From contig JAKSIG010000014.1 of NCBI GenBank assembly GCA_024398955.1, positions 1-64,000 of the forward strand: 64,000 bases of DNA, in the 5' to 3' direction. Source of the stretch: Fibrobacter sp. (GTDB lineage: Bacteria > Fibrobacterota > Fibrobacteria > Fibrobacterales > Fibrobacteraceae). This document shows positions 25,265-35,896 of this stretch, piece after piece. Both the position numbers and the translations under genes were made by a program. The notes beneath the pieces are model-generated. The model saw nothing but the letters and a program-made list of their open reading frames with translations, was not told the origin of the DNA and made no database searches. Position 1 is the stretch's first letter. Every line of letters begins with the position of its first letter.

Positions 25265-25732
25265 ATGGCTGAAAAGAAACCTGTAAAAATGAGCGACGCT
25301 GATCTCAAGTTTTTTGAAGATATGCTGATTGAAAAACGCCGCGAAATCGTGACCGCACAGAGCGAGTCCGAAAAGGCGGAGACTTTCAAGAGCCAGGTGC
25401 AGGCCGGAGACGGTGGCGAATCCAATAGTGCAGACCTCGCTACTGACTATAATGCTCTCGAGACCAATTTTGAACTGGCTGCCCGCGAAGGCAAGTACCT
25501 TGTTTACCTGGAAGAAGCCCTGAAGCGTATCAAGAAGGGTACTTTCGGTATCTGCAAGGTTTGCGGCCAGCTGATTCCCAAGGCACGCCTGATTGCGGTT
25601 CCCACTGCTACCAAGTGCGTAAACTGCAAGGAAGAAACCAAGAAGAAGGAAAAGGAAGATAGCCGCCTCGAAATGGCTCGCATGCTGGCCGAAGAACAGC
25701 GCCGCGAAATGATGAAGCGCGCCGGCAAGTAG
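25265..25732 (+). CDS. DksA/TraR-family zinc-finger protein
   Basis: This 155-aa protein has an N-terminal coiled coil and a C4 zinc finger, C-x2-C-x17-C-x2-C (GICKVCGQLIPKARL..., then KCVNCKEE) at about residues 96-120. DksA-type proteins insert into the RNA polymerase secondary channel and respond to ppGpp. The C-terminal ~30 residues are highly charged. AAGGAG precedes the ATG. It forms a single gene unit ended by a terminator; whether it acts exactly as DksA is inferred. Confidence 0.88.
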   Translation: MAEKKPVKMSDADLKFFEDMLIEKRREIVTAQSESEKAETFKSQVQAGDGGESNSADLATDYNALETNFELAAREGKYLVYLEEALKRIKKGTFGICKVCGQLIPKARLIAVPTATKCVNCKEETKKKEKEDSRLEMARMLAEEQRREMMKRAGK

Positions 25733-25766
25733 CTTTCTTCTTTACGCCGATTTAGTATGGGTGAAT

Positions 25767-25804
25767 GCCCGCAGGTCTCGGATGGGGATCTGCGGGCTTT
25801 TTTT
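25767..25804 (+). terminator. Terminator after the DksA-like gene
   Basis: GCCCGCAG (25767-25774) pairs with CTGCGGGC (25790-25797) and is followed by a seven-T run. The T tract overlaps the stop codon of the convergent serine hydrolase. Confidence 0.9.
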
Positions 25805-26912
25805 ATTCGCTGATTTCGCCAAAGAATGCATCGGCCAGCTTGGCACGGAAGGCGTGGATGCGGTCGGCATTGGGCTCCCGGTGAGGGTAGGTGAAATTAC
25901 TGAGAAGAACCAGGGCGGCACCCTTGTCGGGGTCGGCGACGATGCTTGCTCCTGTGAATCCTGTTTTTCCGAAGGTGCGGGGGGAGACGCGTGTCCCCAT
26001 GAACTTGGTGGCGTTCAGTTCCCAGCCGAGGCCGGTGCAGTCGCCGGCAGAACCTGCCAGACAGCTGCCGTAGGCGGGATCCATGAATGCATTGCGGCTA
26101 ACGAGCCTTAACAGCCCTTCGGGGACGATGCGCTTGCACTCTGCGTGGGCAGGGGTGCCTGCAGGAGCCTGTCCGTCGTTCAGGACCATCTGGACGAATT
26201 TTAGAAGGTCCGGGACTGTACTGAACATGCCTGCGCTTCCTACGGGGAAGAGCTTTCGCAGGACCCAGGCGCTTTCGTCATGGATTTCGCCCTGGATTTC
26301 GCGATTTCTGAAACTGCAGATTTCTGTAGGTGAAATTTCCCCTTTTGGAATTCTATTGAAGTCTCGGGTGAGTGGGTCCCAGCCGCTGCGTGTCATTCCC
26401 AGGGGCTCAAAAAAAAGTTTGCGACCTTGTTCCTGCAAGGTTTCGCCTGTGAGCCTGCTTAGAATGATGCCCAGGAGTACGCTCGCCGGGTTGCCATAGT
26501 TAAAGGCGTCGCCGGGGGCTTTTTCGAACTGGTAGGTGTATAGGGCGTCAAGGATTCCTTCTGGAGGCAGCTCGCGGAGTGTCTTCATGGGGACACGGTA
26601 GTCGAGGCTGTGGGTCAGCAGATGGAATACTCGGATATCGTTACGGTAGTTTGTTTGTAATTCGGGGATGAAGTCTATGACTTTTGTATCGGGAGAAATG
26701 CGCCCTTCTAGAATGTACCTGAGGGCGAGCGTTGACGTAGGGCAGACCTTGGTAAGGCTGGCGATGTCGAAGACGGTTGTTTCGGGAGTATTCAGGGAGA
26801 CTGCTTTACGGGAACCGTCGGGAAGTATAAATCCTGCTACAGCCTTGCTAAATACGCCCTGGCCAGAAGCTTCTATCAAAAGTTTGCTGAATTTGTCTGC
26901 ATTGAAGTTCAT
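25803..26912 (-). CDS. Serine hydrolase of the beta-lactamase (class C-like) family
   Basis: This 369-aa protein has the serine penicilloyl-type active site. S52-L-T-K55 (IASLTK) is the SxxK motif. A YGN triad follows within FNYGNPAS, and a late GKTGFTG supplies the KTG. The LTGETLQEQG...FEPLGMTRSGWDP block is typical of the EstB/AmpC-like hydrolases. There is no signal peptide, suggesting a cytoplasmic esterase or peptidase rather than an antibiotic resistance enzyme. The ATG at 26912 lies 8 nt after TATATT without a ribosome-binding site. The frame stays open far upstream, but that is antisense to the neighbour. Confidence 0.88.
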   Translation of the reverse strand: MNFNADKFSKLLIEASGQGVFSKAVAGFILPDGSRKAVSLNTPETTVFDIASLTKVCPTSTLALRYILEGRISPDTKVIDFIPELQTNYRNDIRVFHLLTHSLDYRVPMKTLRELPPEGILDALYTYQFEKAPGDAFNYGNPASVLLGIILSRLTGETLQEQGRKLFFEPLGMTRSGWDPLTRDFNRIPKGEISPTEICSFRNREIQGEIHDESAWVLRKLFPVGSAGMFSTVPDLLKFVQMVLNDGQAPAGTPAHAECKRIVPEGLLRLVSRNAFMDPAYGSCLAGSAGDCTGLGWELNATKFMGTRVSPRTFGKTGFTGASIVADPDKGAALVLLSNFTYPHREPNADRIHAFRAKLADAFFGEISE

Positions 26913-26993
26913 AGGGCAAAAATATAAATCACAAAACTTATATTTTAATTGTTTTTGGTAATTATTGGCTATGATGAAGGAGCTGGTGTAAAA

Positions 26994-28412
26994 ATGGATG
27001 GTCGTGGGAAGACGATTCTGATTATTGATGATGATCATCTGTCCTTGAAGATGACGGAGCAAATCCTGAAGGACCGTTCTTTTGGGGTTCTGACCGCAAG
27101 TTCCGGAGAGCAGGGGATTCAGATCCTGCGGGAAAATCCGGTGGACCTGGTTCTGCTGGATATTGAAATGCCTGGTCTTAGCGGCTTTGAAACCTTGGAA
27201 ATCATCAGGAACGAGGAAAAGATACGGAATACCCGTGTTATCTTTATTACGGTGATGATGGTTGAGAGCTACAGGCAGGATGCTCGTCGGCTGGGTGTTC
27301 TTGACTTTATCCAGAAGCCGATTCTTCCGGTAAACCTGGTGGAACGAATATCGAAGACCTTCCGGGAACCCTCTAGGCAGAAAGTCCTGGTGGTGGATGA
27401 CGATTCCATGAATCTTCGCTTTGCGCAGCGCATGCTGGGCGCCTATTATGAAGTCACCTGCGTATCTTCTGGCATCGAGGCTCTTGAATTTTTGAAGACC
27501 ACTACACCTGCCCTGGCCCTCCTTGACCTGCATATGCCCGAAATGAACGGGTTCCAGCTTTTGGAAAGGATTCGGCTGATTCCCAATGGGGCCGACTTGC
27601 CGGTAGTCTTTCTGACGGCGGACAATGACCGCGAAACCGAGATACAGGTGTTCAAGGCCGGAGCCCTGGACTACATCCAGAAGCCCTTTGTGGCGGATGT
27701 GGTTCTGCAGCGATTGAACCGAATCCTTGACCTGAAGCGCTTGCAGAATTCTCTGCAGGAGGAAGTGGAAAGGCGTACTGCGGAACTGAGCGAAAGTCGT
27801 CGCAAGGTGACCAACTTGTCTTTGCAGGTGGTGACTACCCTGGCAAGCACCATCGATGCCAAGGACAAGTATACCAATGGTCATTCCAGGCGAGTGGCTA
27901 AGTATTCCAGGGAACTGGGGCGCCGAATGGGCAAGACTCCCGAGGAACTGGAGGAGATATACTTTATTGCCATGCTTCACGATATTGGCAAGATCGGTAT
28001 TCCCGATGCCATCATCAACAAGACAAGCAAGTTGTCCGATGAGGAATACGATACCATCAAGACTCACCCTGGGATTGGTGCCGAAATCCTGAAGAACATT
28101 TCCGAAATGCCGAACATGGAAATTGGCGCCCACTGGCATCATGAGCGTTTTGATGGCAAGGGCTATCCCGACGGCCTTAAGGGGAACGAGATTCCCGAAA
28201 TTGCAAGAATCATTGCCGTTGCCGATGCCTATGACGCCATGACCTCGCGCCGTAGTTACCGTGGCGCTCTTCCCCAGGAAGTTGTTCGCGGGGAAATCGT
28301 CAAAGGGCGTGGATTCCAGTTCGATCCCCAGATTGCCGACATGATGCTGGACATGATTGCGGATGACGCGGACTATGAGATGCACGACGAGGGATTCTAT
28401 GGCAGGTATTAA
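26994..28412 (+). CDS. Response regulator REC-REC-HD-GYP (c-di-GMP phosphodiesterase)
   Basis: This 472-aa protein has two receiver domains followed by an HD-GYP hydrolase. REC1 (residues ~8-118) keeps IIDDDH, LLDIEMP and the final QKP. REC2 (~128-240) keeps VVDDDS, LLDLHMP and QKP. A coiled linker leads to HD-GYP (~280-465): LHDIGKIGIPD, HHERFDGKGYPDGLKGNEIP. Such proteins hydrolyse cyclic di-GMP when phosphorylated. The ATG at 26994 has AAGGAG 11 nt upstream, a long spacing. It precedes the kinase operon by 51 bp and is probably its output. Confidence 0.92.
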   Translation: MDGRGKTILIIDDDHLSLKMTEQILKDRSFGVLTASSGEQGIQILRENPVDLVLLDIEMPGLSGFETLEIIRNEEKIRNTRVIFITVMMVESYRQDARRLGVLDFIQKPILPVNLVERISKTFREPSRQKVLVVDDDSMNLRFAQRMLGAYYEVTCVSSGIEALEFLKTTTPALALLDLHMPEMNGFQLLERIRLIPNGADLPVVFLTADNDRETEIQVFKAGALDYIQKPFVADVVLQRLNRILDLKRLQNSLQEEVERRTAELSESRRKVTNLSLQVVTTLASTIDAKDKYTNGHSRRVAKYSRELGRRMGKTPEELEEIYFIAMLHDIGKIGIPDAIINKTSKLSDEEYDTIKTHPGIGAEILKNISEMPNMEIGAHWHHERFDGKGYPDGLKGNEIPEIARIIAVADAYDAMTSRRSYRGALPQEVVRGEIVKGRGFQFDPQIADMMLDMIADDADYEMHDEGFYGRY

Positions 28413-28463
28413 GGTGTAGTCACGACACCGTAAAAGAATTTTCAACAGGGCTGTTAGATCGTT

Positions 28464-31100
28464 ATGACTCCTAAAAAGGTAAAAGGCAACAACAAGTACA
28501 TCCTGTACTATATCGCTGCAATTCTAGCGATATTGGGATGCGTGTGTGCCGCCGCCTTTGTGTCTTTGCGGGAGTTGTCGGACATGTCAAGGGACGATGT
28601 CATTAGCCTTGCGGAACTGAGGACGCATCAGGATGCGGTGGCCTTGGATAGCTTTATGCTTCAGGGTAAGGGCGCGCTGGAAATGACCGCCCTGGTTGTT
28701 GACCATATGATGGCGGTGGATGCAAGTACCGAGGAAATTCAGCAGTTGCTGGTTTCCAAAACGGGGCTCGCCGCCAAGAATATGGATTCCCTTTCGGGCA
28801 ATTTCTTTGGATATGTGAATGGGACTTTTATCCACGGAAATAACTGGAAGCCAAGTGAAGGCTTTGTTCCTACCCGCAGGCCCTGGTATCGCGATGCGTT
28901 AAGAACTCACGGAAAGACCGTTCTTGGAAAACCATTTGCAGGCTCCCGCATTGTTGATCCCATTGTTTCCTACAGCAAGACCCTTTCGGATAAGAAAAGT
29001 GTAATCACCTTTACGTTTCCGCTCATTAGTCTGAACAGGTTTTTTACGGCTCGCAAAAAGGGAAGCTCGGATATCTGGCTTGTTATGGACAAGGATGGCC
29101 TGGTAATCATTAGCTCCGGCGAAATCAGGCAGGGCTTCAACTGCCGTTCTTCCGAGGCCTGGGGCATGAGCGAAGAGAAGCTTGCCCGCGAAATCATGAT
29201 GGCCATGGAAAGGCCCTTTGATTTTTCGTACAAGGATAGGAACTACAAGGTCTTTTCTACAGTCATACAGGGTGGCTGGTATGTAGTGACCCTAAAGGAT
29301 GAGTACACGCTTTTTGAAAAATCCCGAAAGGCCCTGGTGTGGGGGATTTTCATATATGTCGTCATTTTCTTGCTGCTGTTCGTCCTGTGCACGTTTACAT
29401 TCTGGAATCGAGTTCGACTGGCCCGCTCTACAAGGGAAAGGTCCGGGTTCCTAAGAAGCCTTGGCAGAGAACTGTTGACGCCACTTAATGGCATTCTGGG
29501 TATGTCCCGTATCCTTTTACGGGAACTGCGCGATGATACCCAGCGGGATTATGTCAAGAATGTGCAGGTGGCTTCGGTAAACTTGCTTTCGGTAGTGAAT
29601 GACATTCAGGAAATCGCCGGTATCGAAAATGGCGAAATGTCGCTGAATCCGTCACAGTACGATTTGTATTCGGTGCTGAAGGAATGCTTTGATATTGTGT
29701 CACCGAAGGCGACGGCTAAGAACCTGCATTTTTCCCTGGAGTGCGATCCGGAAATTCCCTCGAGCCTATGGGGTGACGAAGATCGAATTCGCCAGATTAT
29801 CGTGAACCTGCTGTCCAATGCAATCCTTTATACGGAACTGGGCGAAGTCCGCCTGATTGTTTCATACGATGTGATTCCCAATCAGACTGGGCGCCTTCTG
29901 GATGAAAGCATCAACCTGAAAATTATGGTGAAGGACTCCGGTATGGGCGTTCGCGATGAGGCTCCAGGCTCATTGTGGGGCCTGTTCAACTTTGATGAAA
30001 GCCGAAATGCGGTAGGATCCAGGTTTAGCTTGAACCTGACAAAGCATCTGATTGCTATGTGCGGTGGCGAGATCATGGTGAAGAGTCGATTTGGTGAGGG
30101 ATCCTCCTACATGGTGTCGATTCCGCAGATGGTTCTGAACGTTGAGCCGATGGGGGACTTTGCTTCCCGCTACAAGAATGATATCAGCATTGCAAGGGCG
30201 AAGACAGAAAAGCTGTTCGCTCCTGGAGCACGTATTTTGGCTGTGGATGACGCGGAATTGAACCTGAAGGTTATACGTGGCATGCTGAAGGAAACCCGCG
30301 TGCAGATCGATACCGCATTGAATGGCTCCCAGTGCCTGGAAATGGTGCGGTCAAAGCACTATGACTTAATCTTCCTGGACAATTTGATGCCCATGATGGA
30401 TGGACCTGAAACTTTTGATCGCATGAAGCGTCTGGTTGATAGCCAGAATAAGGATACTCCTGTCATTATCTTTATTGCAGGCTTGATTCCTATGGAAAAG
30501 GAATCCATCTTGAACGCAGGCTTTGCCGACTATATTCCGAAGCCGCTGATGGAAGAGGATTTGTTAAGAGCCCTAAAGTGGTACCTGCCAAAGCATCTGA
30601 TCTTGACTCAGGAAGACCTGAAGGCGAACCCAAGTGTCATGCTTCCTGTCAAGAACGATAATGCTCCAAGGCCGGGCAGTAAAAAGGTACAGGTCGCCGC
30701 TTCTGCGGATGCCGAATTAGACATGGTAACGCCAATGAAGCCTGAAGAAAGAATGTCTGTCTTTACGGAATTTTTGAATGTGCGGTCGGGTCTTGGCTAT
30801 TGCATGAATGACGAAACGTTCTATAGGGAAATGTTGACGGAGTATGTTGCAGACGACAAGCGTAAGGAGCTGCAGAATGCTTTTGAAAAGGAAGACTGGC
30901 CCAGCTACCAGATAATGGTGCATACTTTGAAGAGTACGTCTCTGACTATTGGAGCCGATGATCTTTCTGCTGAGGCGAAATCCATGGAAATGGCCTGCAA
31001 GGAAAATCGCATTGACTTTGTTAAGCAGAATCATGATCATATGATTGCCAGCTATGCAACTGCTGTTGAGCGGATCAGGAAAGGTTTGGAGGAGAAATGA
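28464..31100 (+). CDS. Hybrid histidine kinase with degenerate kinase core (likely pseudokinase)
   Basis: This 878-aa protein has a TM helix (~12-32), a dCACHE-type periplasmic sensor (~40-280; RRPWYRDALR), a second TM (~290-312), HisKA, HATPase, receiver and HPt domains. The kinase core is damaged: where the family has S-H-E-I-R-T-P it reads G-R-E-L-L-T-P, so phospho-acceptor His is Arg335. The G2 ATP box reads GSRFSL instead of GTGLGL. The receiver keeps its aspartate (D639) but has Ile for the conserved Thr (IFIAG). HPt His820 is intact. The gene overlaps the first BMP gene by 4 nt. It may act as a signal-receiving partner of the intact kinase at 33262. Confidence 0.88.
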   Translation: MTPKKVKGNNKYILYYIAAILAILGCVCAAAFVSLRELSDMSRDDVISLAELRTHQDAVALDSFMLQGKGALEMTALVVDHMMAVDASTEEIQQLLVSKTGLAAKNMDSLSGNFFGYVNGTFIHGNNWKPSEGFVPTRRPWYRDALRTHGKTVLGKPFAGSRIVDPIVSYSKTLSDKKSVITFTFPLISLNRFFTARKKGSSDIWLVMDKDGLVIISSGEIRQGFNCRSSEAWGMSEEKLAREIMMAMERPFDFSYKDRNYKVFSTVIQGGWYVVTLKDEYTLFEKSRKALVWGIFIYVVIFLLLFVLCTFTFWNRVRLARSTRERSGFLRSLGRELLTPLNGILGMSRILLRELRDDTQRDYVKNVQVASVNLLSVVNDIQEIAGIENGEMSLNPSQYDLYSVLKECFDIVSPKATAKNLHFSLECDPEIPSSLWGDEDRIRQIIVNLLSNAILYTELGEVRLIVSYDVIPNQTGRLLDESINLKIMVKDSGMGVRDEAPGSLWGLFNFDESRNAVGSRFSLNLTKHLIAMCGGEIMVKSRFGEGSSYMVSIPQMVLNVEPMGDFASRYKNDISIARAKTEKLFAPGARILAVDDAELNLKVIRGMLKETRVQIDTALNGSQCLEMVRSKHYDLIFLDNLMPMMDGPETFDRMKRLVDSQNKDTPVIIFIAGLIPMEKESILNAGFADYIPKPLMEEDLLRALKWYLPKHLILTQEDLKANPSVMLPVKNDNAPRPGSKKVQVAASADAELDMVTPMKPEERMSVFTEFLNVRSGLGYCMNDETFYREMLTEYVADDKRKELQNAFEKEDWPSYQIMVHTLKSTSLTIGADDLSAEAKSMEMACKENRIDFVKQNHDHMIASYATAVERIRKGLEEK

Positions 31101-32188
31101 AACTTGTAGGATTTGTGTTCGGAAGTATTTTGCTGGTTATCGCCATAGGTATTATGGTGGTACAGGTTCAAATGCGAGAAACGGATGTGACCCTTCAGCG
31201 GGCGAAGGTCGCGGTGATAATGAATGGTTCTCGCGAGGACCATAGTTGGAGCGAATCCCATTACATTGCCATGGAGAAGGTCGCGAAGAACCTGAATCTG
31301 GATGTTACCTATTACGAAAATACTGCGGAAGATTCGCTGGCTGAAAATGTCATGGAGCAGGCCATAAAGGGTGGCGCCCGCATTGTAATTGCCAATTCCT
31401 TTGGCTTTGGTTCTTCGGTGCTGCGCATGGCGGAAAGGTATCCCGAGGTAAAGTTCCTGCATGCGACTGGATTGAACCAACGACAGAATCTTTCATCGTT
31501 CTTTGGTAGAATTTATCAGATGCGCTATCTGTCGGGCATTGTAGCCGGTCTTACCACAAAGACGAACGAAATTGGCTATGTGGCGGCCTTCGATATTTCC
31601 GAAGTGAACCGTGGTATTAACGCCTTTACCCTGGGCGTACGAAAGGTAAATCCCGAAGCCAAGGTCTTTGTGAGCTGGAGCCACTCCTGGGTTGATCCGA
31701 CATTGAATGCAGATGCCACCAACGACCTTATTGGCAAGCATCATATTGATGTGCTGTCTTTGCATGCGGATGCCATTTCTCCCTATGAAATTGCCGAAAG
31801 CAAGAATGTCCGTATGGTGGGCTATAATCTGGATAATGCCAAGCGATTTCCCAATAGCTTCCTGACGGCACCGGTGTGGCGCTGGGAAAACTATTACGAA
31901 CCTCATATTTTGGCGGTGCTGCAGGACAAGTTTACAGGGGAGGTTTCCTGGCAGGGGGTAGAAAGCGGCATTATGGATCTTGCTCCTATGACAAGTCTGG
32001 TGCCTGATTCCGTAAAACAGATTGTTTCTGCCGAAATGGAACGTCTTAAGTCCGGCGCCTTTGATGTCTTTTACGGACCCATCGAGGATAACCGGGGCAA
32101 TTTGAGAATCGGTGATGGCGAAAGCATGACGGATGCCGATATGCTTGGGCATTTTGATTGGTATGTTAAGGGGGTCGTGAATGAATAA
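31097..32188 (+). CDS. BMP-family periplasmic binding protein, membrane-anchored (copy 1)
   Basis: This 363-aa protein has a hydrophobic N-terminal anchor (residues 3-24) with no lipobox cysteine, then a Bmp/PnrA/Med-type ligand-binding fold. Typical family segments are [41 protein letters not shown] and VSWSHSWVDP. Family members usually carry nucleosides or related ligands to ABC importers, but no permease or ATPase gene is near. It begins within the preceding kinase stop (ATGA) and overlaps the second copy by 8 nt. A role as ligand-binding sensor for the flanking kinases is likely but inferred. Confidence 0.85.
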   Translation: MKLVGFVFGSILLVIAIGIMVVQVQMRETDVTLQRAKVAVIMNGSREDHSWSESHYIAMEKVAKNLNLDVTYYENTAEDSLAENVMEQAIKGGARIVIANSFGFGSSVLRMAERYPEVKFLHATGLNQRQNLSSFFGRIYQMRYLSGIVAGLTTKTNEIGYVAAFDISEVNRGINAFTLGVRKVNPEAKVFVSWSHSWVDPTLNADATNDLIGKHHIDVLSLHADAISPYEIAESKNVRMVGYNLDNAKRFPNSFLTAPVWRWENYYEPHILAVLQDKFTGEVSWQGVESGIMDLAPMTSLVPDSVKQIVSAEMERLKSGAFDVFYGPIEDNRGNLRIGDGESMTDADMLGHFDWYVKGVVNE

Positions 32189-33272
32189 GTCTTTATTTGT
32201 GGCTTCCTTTCTTGGCGTGACTCTTGTTGCTGTTATTGTTGCCTTGATTCTTACGTTTGGCGGTGAACAGGAAAGTAAGGAATCCTATGTAGGGGTGGTA
32301 TTGCCGGGAAGTGCATCTGAACTGGGCTGGAATGGAACCCATTACAAGGGGGTTAGCGATGCTGCCCAGGAGCTGGGTGCCAAGATTCTTCTTGCGGAAA
32401 ATGCCCACGAAAAAACGGGAGCCGCGGTAAGGGCGATCGATAGCCTTGTGGAGGCTGGTGCCAGCATGATTATTCTTGTCAGCTACAACTATGCCAAGGA
32501 AGTTGCGGAAACCATGCGTAAATATCCGAAGGTCATGTTCTATAGTCAAGATGCCGATATAAAGGAAGACAACTATAGGGTTTATTTTGCAAGAGTGTAC
32601 CAGGCCCGCTATCTGTCTGGCTTGATTGCAGGCCGCGTTACAAGGAGCAATAAGGTTGGCTATGTGGCCGCCATGAGTAACGACGAAGTGAATCGAGGTA
32701 TTAACGCATTTGCATTGGGCGTACGCAAGACAAATCCCAAGGCCCAGGTTTTTGTGGCTTGGACAAATTCATGGGATGACGCCGAAGTAGAAAGGGCGAA
32801 TGTCCGAAAGCTGGTAGAACAGAAGCAGGTGGACTTTATCGCCTATCACCAGAATCAGGGCTGGGTTCCCAGGGAAGCTGAATTGCTGGGCATTCCTTCC
32901 ATTGGCTACAATCTGGATTCATCAGGCTATTCGCCCTTGGTCATGTCTTCTGTAAGTACCCATTGGAAGATGGTGTATAAGGAATTGATACAGGACTTTT
33001 TACAGAAAAAGCAGAGCATCAATAATTATTGGATTGGTATTGAAAAATCTGCGGTAGGACTGACATTCTATTCTTCCGCGGTAGATGATTCCAGTAAGGC
33101 TGTTGTAGAGGATGCTATTCTTCAGATGCAGAACGGCATGGAAGTATTCAAGGGGCCGATAAGCGACAACCAGGGTAAGAAACGCTGTGGAAAGGATGAA
33201 GTGTTAAGCGATTCCTTCCTGCGAGAAAATATGGATTGGTTTGTAGATGGAGTGAACCTCTATGAAGAATAA
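32181..33272 (+). CDS. BMP-family periplasmic binding protein, membrane-anchored (copy 2)
   Basis: A paralogue of the preceding gene with the same length (363 aa). It has an N-terminal hydrophobic anchor (residues 5-27) lacking cysteine, then [42 protein letters not shown] and [10 protein letters not shown]. The last segment keeps [10 protein letters not shown], matching FYGPIEDNRG of copy 1. It overlaps copy 1 by 8 nt and the next kinase by 11 nt, so all four genes are probably translated together. The pair may recognise different ligands or form a heterodimer; sequence alone cannot tell. Confidence 0.85.
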   Translation: MNKSLFVASFLGVTLVAVIVALILTFGGEQESKESYVGVVLPGSASELGWNGTHYKGVSDAAQELGAKILLAENAHEKTGAAVRAIDSLVEAGASMIILVSYNYAKEVAETMRKYPKVMFYSQDADIKEDNYRVYFARVYQARYLSGLIAGRVTRSNKVGYVAAMSNDEVNRGINAFALGVRKTNPKAQVFVAWTNSWDDAEVERANVRKLVEQKQVDFIAYHQNQGWVPREAELLGIPSIGYNLDSSGYSPLVMSSVSTHWKMVYKELIQDFLQKKQSINNYWIGIEKSAVGLTFYSSAVDDSSKAVVEDAILQMQNGMEVFKGPISDNQGKKRCGKDEVLSDSFLRENMDWFVDGVNLYEE

Positions 33273-35895
33273 AGTTCGTGTCAGGATGATTCTCTGGATG
33301 GTGGCTTTTGCCGCTATCCTGTGCTTGGTGGGAGGATTGCTTAGATTCCGCCTTGATGAACTTTTCCGTTTTTATGTTTCCAGCCAGGTTTCTAAACAGG
33401 CTGCCATCATGGCTGAACTTGCCGACGAAAAGGTGGGCGTTCAGCTGGAGATGCTGTCTGGTCTTTCTAGGGAAATTGAAAAGGACAGCGCTAGAACTTC
33501 TGCAATTCTTGAAATATACAGTTCCGATGAAGGTGTATCCTACGGAGTCATTTCTCTGAACGGAAAACTTGTTGCTGGCGATACTGCAACTCATGTTTCT
33601 GCTGCCGAATTTTCGAGTATTGCCCAGTCTTTCCGAGGCAATCAGGCTGTAAGCTATAGCGAGGGCAAGGGCTTCCTGTTTAGTGTCCCTGTATACAGGG
33701 GGCGAAATGTTCGTTATGTTCTTTACAAGTTGTATACGGAACAGCAGACGCTAAAGTACTTTGATAATCGCTGTTATGATGGAGAATGCTACTCCTCTAT
33801 TCGCAATGCCGACAATCAGGTGGTAATTGGTTCTTCGAATGATGAGCTGTCCAGGAATCCTGTGTGGGAAGGCAATAATTTTGATGGCATTCGCTCTCGC
33901 CTAAAGAAGTTGCTGAATATCTCCATTGCGTCGGCTGTTCGTGAAGAAATCAATGGTAGTTACTTCTACTTCTTTATGGCGGACTTGAAGTTGCCGGGTT
34001 TATCCCTGGTAGGCATGGTTCCGGAATCTGCCGCAGCCCGCGGCGTAGACAATATCACCTTCCTTATCTTCTGGGTGTTCGGTTTGCTGCTGGTACTGTT
34101 CCTGGTAGGGTTCGGATTCATCTTTATTTCGGAACGTAAGGCAGAAGAAAATGAAACCCTTCGCGAAGAAAAGCATCTGGCCGAAAAGGCTAGCCTTGCC
34201 AAGAGTCAGTTCCTGGCGAACATGAGCCACGAGATCCGTACGCCAATCAATGGCATCTTGGGCATGGATACAATGCTTCTGAAGGAATGCAAGGATGCCA
34301 ACCTTAAGGAATATGCACTGAACATTCAAAGCGCAGGCCAGACTCTACTTTCCATTATCAACGACATCCTGGATATCTCCAAGATCGAATCGGGCAAAAT
34401 GGAAATTGTCCCGGTGGAATATGACATGTTCACGGTGCTGAATGACTGCCGCAATATGGTGGCCTTGCGCGCCAACGAAAAATCACTGGATCTTCGTGTA
34501 GAAGTCGATAAGACAATGCCTTCGGGGCTCATGGGTGATGAAATTCGAGTCCGCCAGATCATAAATAACTTGCTGTCCAATGCCGTGAAGTATACGCCCA
34601 ACGGGAGCGTGACCTTGCGAGTAACCTATGAACGCTATGATGCTGAAAACGTCCAGAATAATTCCGACGTTCGTATGGTGAATGTGATTATCGCCGTACA
34701 GGATACAGGCATCGGTATTCGTAGCGAAGACATTGATAAGTTGTTCATGACCTTCCAACGTCTCGAGGAAAAACGAAATCGCAATATCGAGGGTACCGGC
34801 CTGGGCCTGAACCTGACAAAGCGTCTTGTGGATTTGATGGGTGGCGATATCCAGGTGGAAAGCGAATACGGCAAGGGCTCCACCTTTATCGTGACAATCC
34901 CGCAGATCGTGAAGCGCAGTGAGCCTATGGGCGATTTTAACGAACGCTGCAATAAGGCTTCTGACGTAGATATTGTTCGCAACCGTTTCAAGGCTCCTAA
35001 TGCGACCATCTTGGTAGTCGACGATGTTCCCATGAATCTTCGCGTTATGGGTGGCTTGCTGAAAGAAACCCAGGTGCAAATTGAAACGGCCTACAATGGC
35101 ATGGAAGCATTGGAACGCATCAAGCGCAGACATTATGATGTAATCTTCCTGGACCATATGATGCCCGTGATGGACGGCGTCGAGACGATGTCCATTATGC
35201 GTACTCTTTCGGGATACCCCAACGAGCGTACCCCGGTAGTTATGCTTACTGCAAATGCCGATAAGCAGGCTCGCGATTTCTATCTGCAGGCCGGTTTCTC
35301 TGATTACCTTTCTAAGCCAATCCGCGAAGCTGACTTGCTGGATATGCTTTTGAAGTATCTGCCCCAGGAACTGGTCATGATCTGCGACGTGGCCAAGCCC
35401 GTTGCCGAGCCCAAGTCCCTTGACGACTTGTATCAGAAGCCAGGCGCTTCTGTACCCCTGGCCAATAGCGTTGTTGAAGATAGCAAGAAGGATTCTGAAC
35501 CAATGCTGTCTGACAATGTAAACTGTTCCAATGACTTTTCCAGCCTTGCGGATACGGGATTTGTAGATGTGGGAATCGGGCTTGGCTATTGCATGAACGA
35601 TGAAGACTTCTATCGAGAAATGCTTATGGAGTTTGCAAAAACCAGCAAGGAGGCGGAATTGAATACCGCCCTTGGGGAACAGGATTACGAGAACTATCGA
35701 ATTTCTGTACACGCTCTCAAGAGTACATCGCTTACCATTGGCGCCGTGGAATTTTCTAGCCGCGCCAAGGCCATGGAATTTGCCTGTAAGGAAGGCCGCT
35801 ATGATTACGTGCAGATGCATCACGAGGAACTGATGGCCGAATACAGAAACTTCCTGAAGGTTCTTGACGAGTATATAAAGGGAAGTGAGGGCTGA
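33262..35895 (+). CDS. Hybrid histidine kinase (intact), HisKA-HATPase-REC-HPt
   Basis: This 877-aa protein has TM helices at ~8-28 and ~258-285, with a periplasmic sensor between. The kinase core is complete: H323 in MSHEIRTP, N-box [11 protein letters not shown]1 DTGIGI, G2 GTGLGLNL. The receiver has VVDDVP, phospho-acceptor D631 (FLDHMMP), LTAN and SKP. The C-terminal HPt contains His817 (HALKSTS). Domain layout and C-terminal sequence mirror the degenerate kinase at 28464, indicating duplication. Output is probably passed by HPt to a separate regulator, the HD-GYP protein being the nearest candidate. Confidence 0.93.
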   Translation: MKNKVRVRMILWMVAFAAILCLVGGLLRFRLDELFRFYVSSQVSKQAAIMAELADEKVGVQLEMLSGLSREIEKDSARTSAILEIYSSDEGVSYGVISLNGKLVAGDTATHVSAAEFSSIAQSFRGNQAVSYSEGKGFLFSVPVYRGRNVRYVLYKLYTEQQTLKYFDNRCYDGECYSSIRNADNQVVIGSSNDELSRNPVWEGNNFDGIRSRLKKLLNISIASAVREEINGSYFYFFMADLKLPGLSLVGMVPESAAARGVDNITFLIFWVFGLLLVLFLVGFGFIFISERKAEENETLREEKHLAEKASLAKSQFLANMSHEIRTPINGILGMDTMLLKECKDANLKEYALNIQSAGQTLLSIINDILDISKIESGKMEIVPVEYDMFTVLNDCRNMVALRANEKSLDLRVEVDKTMPSGLMGDEIRVRQIINNLLSNAVKYTPNGSVTLRVTYERYDAENVQNNSDVRMVNVIIAVQDTGIGIRSEDIDKLFMTFQRLEEKRNRNIEGTGLGLNLTKRLVDLMGGDIQVESEYGKGSTFIVTIPQIVKRSEPMGDFNERCNKASDVDIVRNRFKAPNATILVVDDVPMNLRVMGGLLKETQVQIETAYNGMEALERIKRRHYDVIFLDHMMPVMDGVETMSIMRTLSGYPNERTPVVMLTANADKQARDFYLQAGFSDYLSKPIREADLLDMLLKYLPQELVMICDVAKPVAEPKSLDDLYQKPGASVPLANSVVEDSKKDSEPMLSDNVNCSNDFSSLADTGFVDVGIGLGYCMNDEDFYREMLMEFAKTSKEAELNTALGEQDYENYRISVHALKSTSLTIGAVEFSSRAKAMEFACKEGRYDYVQMHHEELMAEYRNFLKVLDEYIKGSEG

Positions 35896-35896
35896 C

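Noticed and set aside
26913-28445. Long open frame on the minus strand upstream of the serine hydrolase
   Set aside because: It is antisense to the REC-REC-HD-GYP gene and has no recognisable domain. The serine hydrolase proper starts at MNFNADKF (26912).
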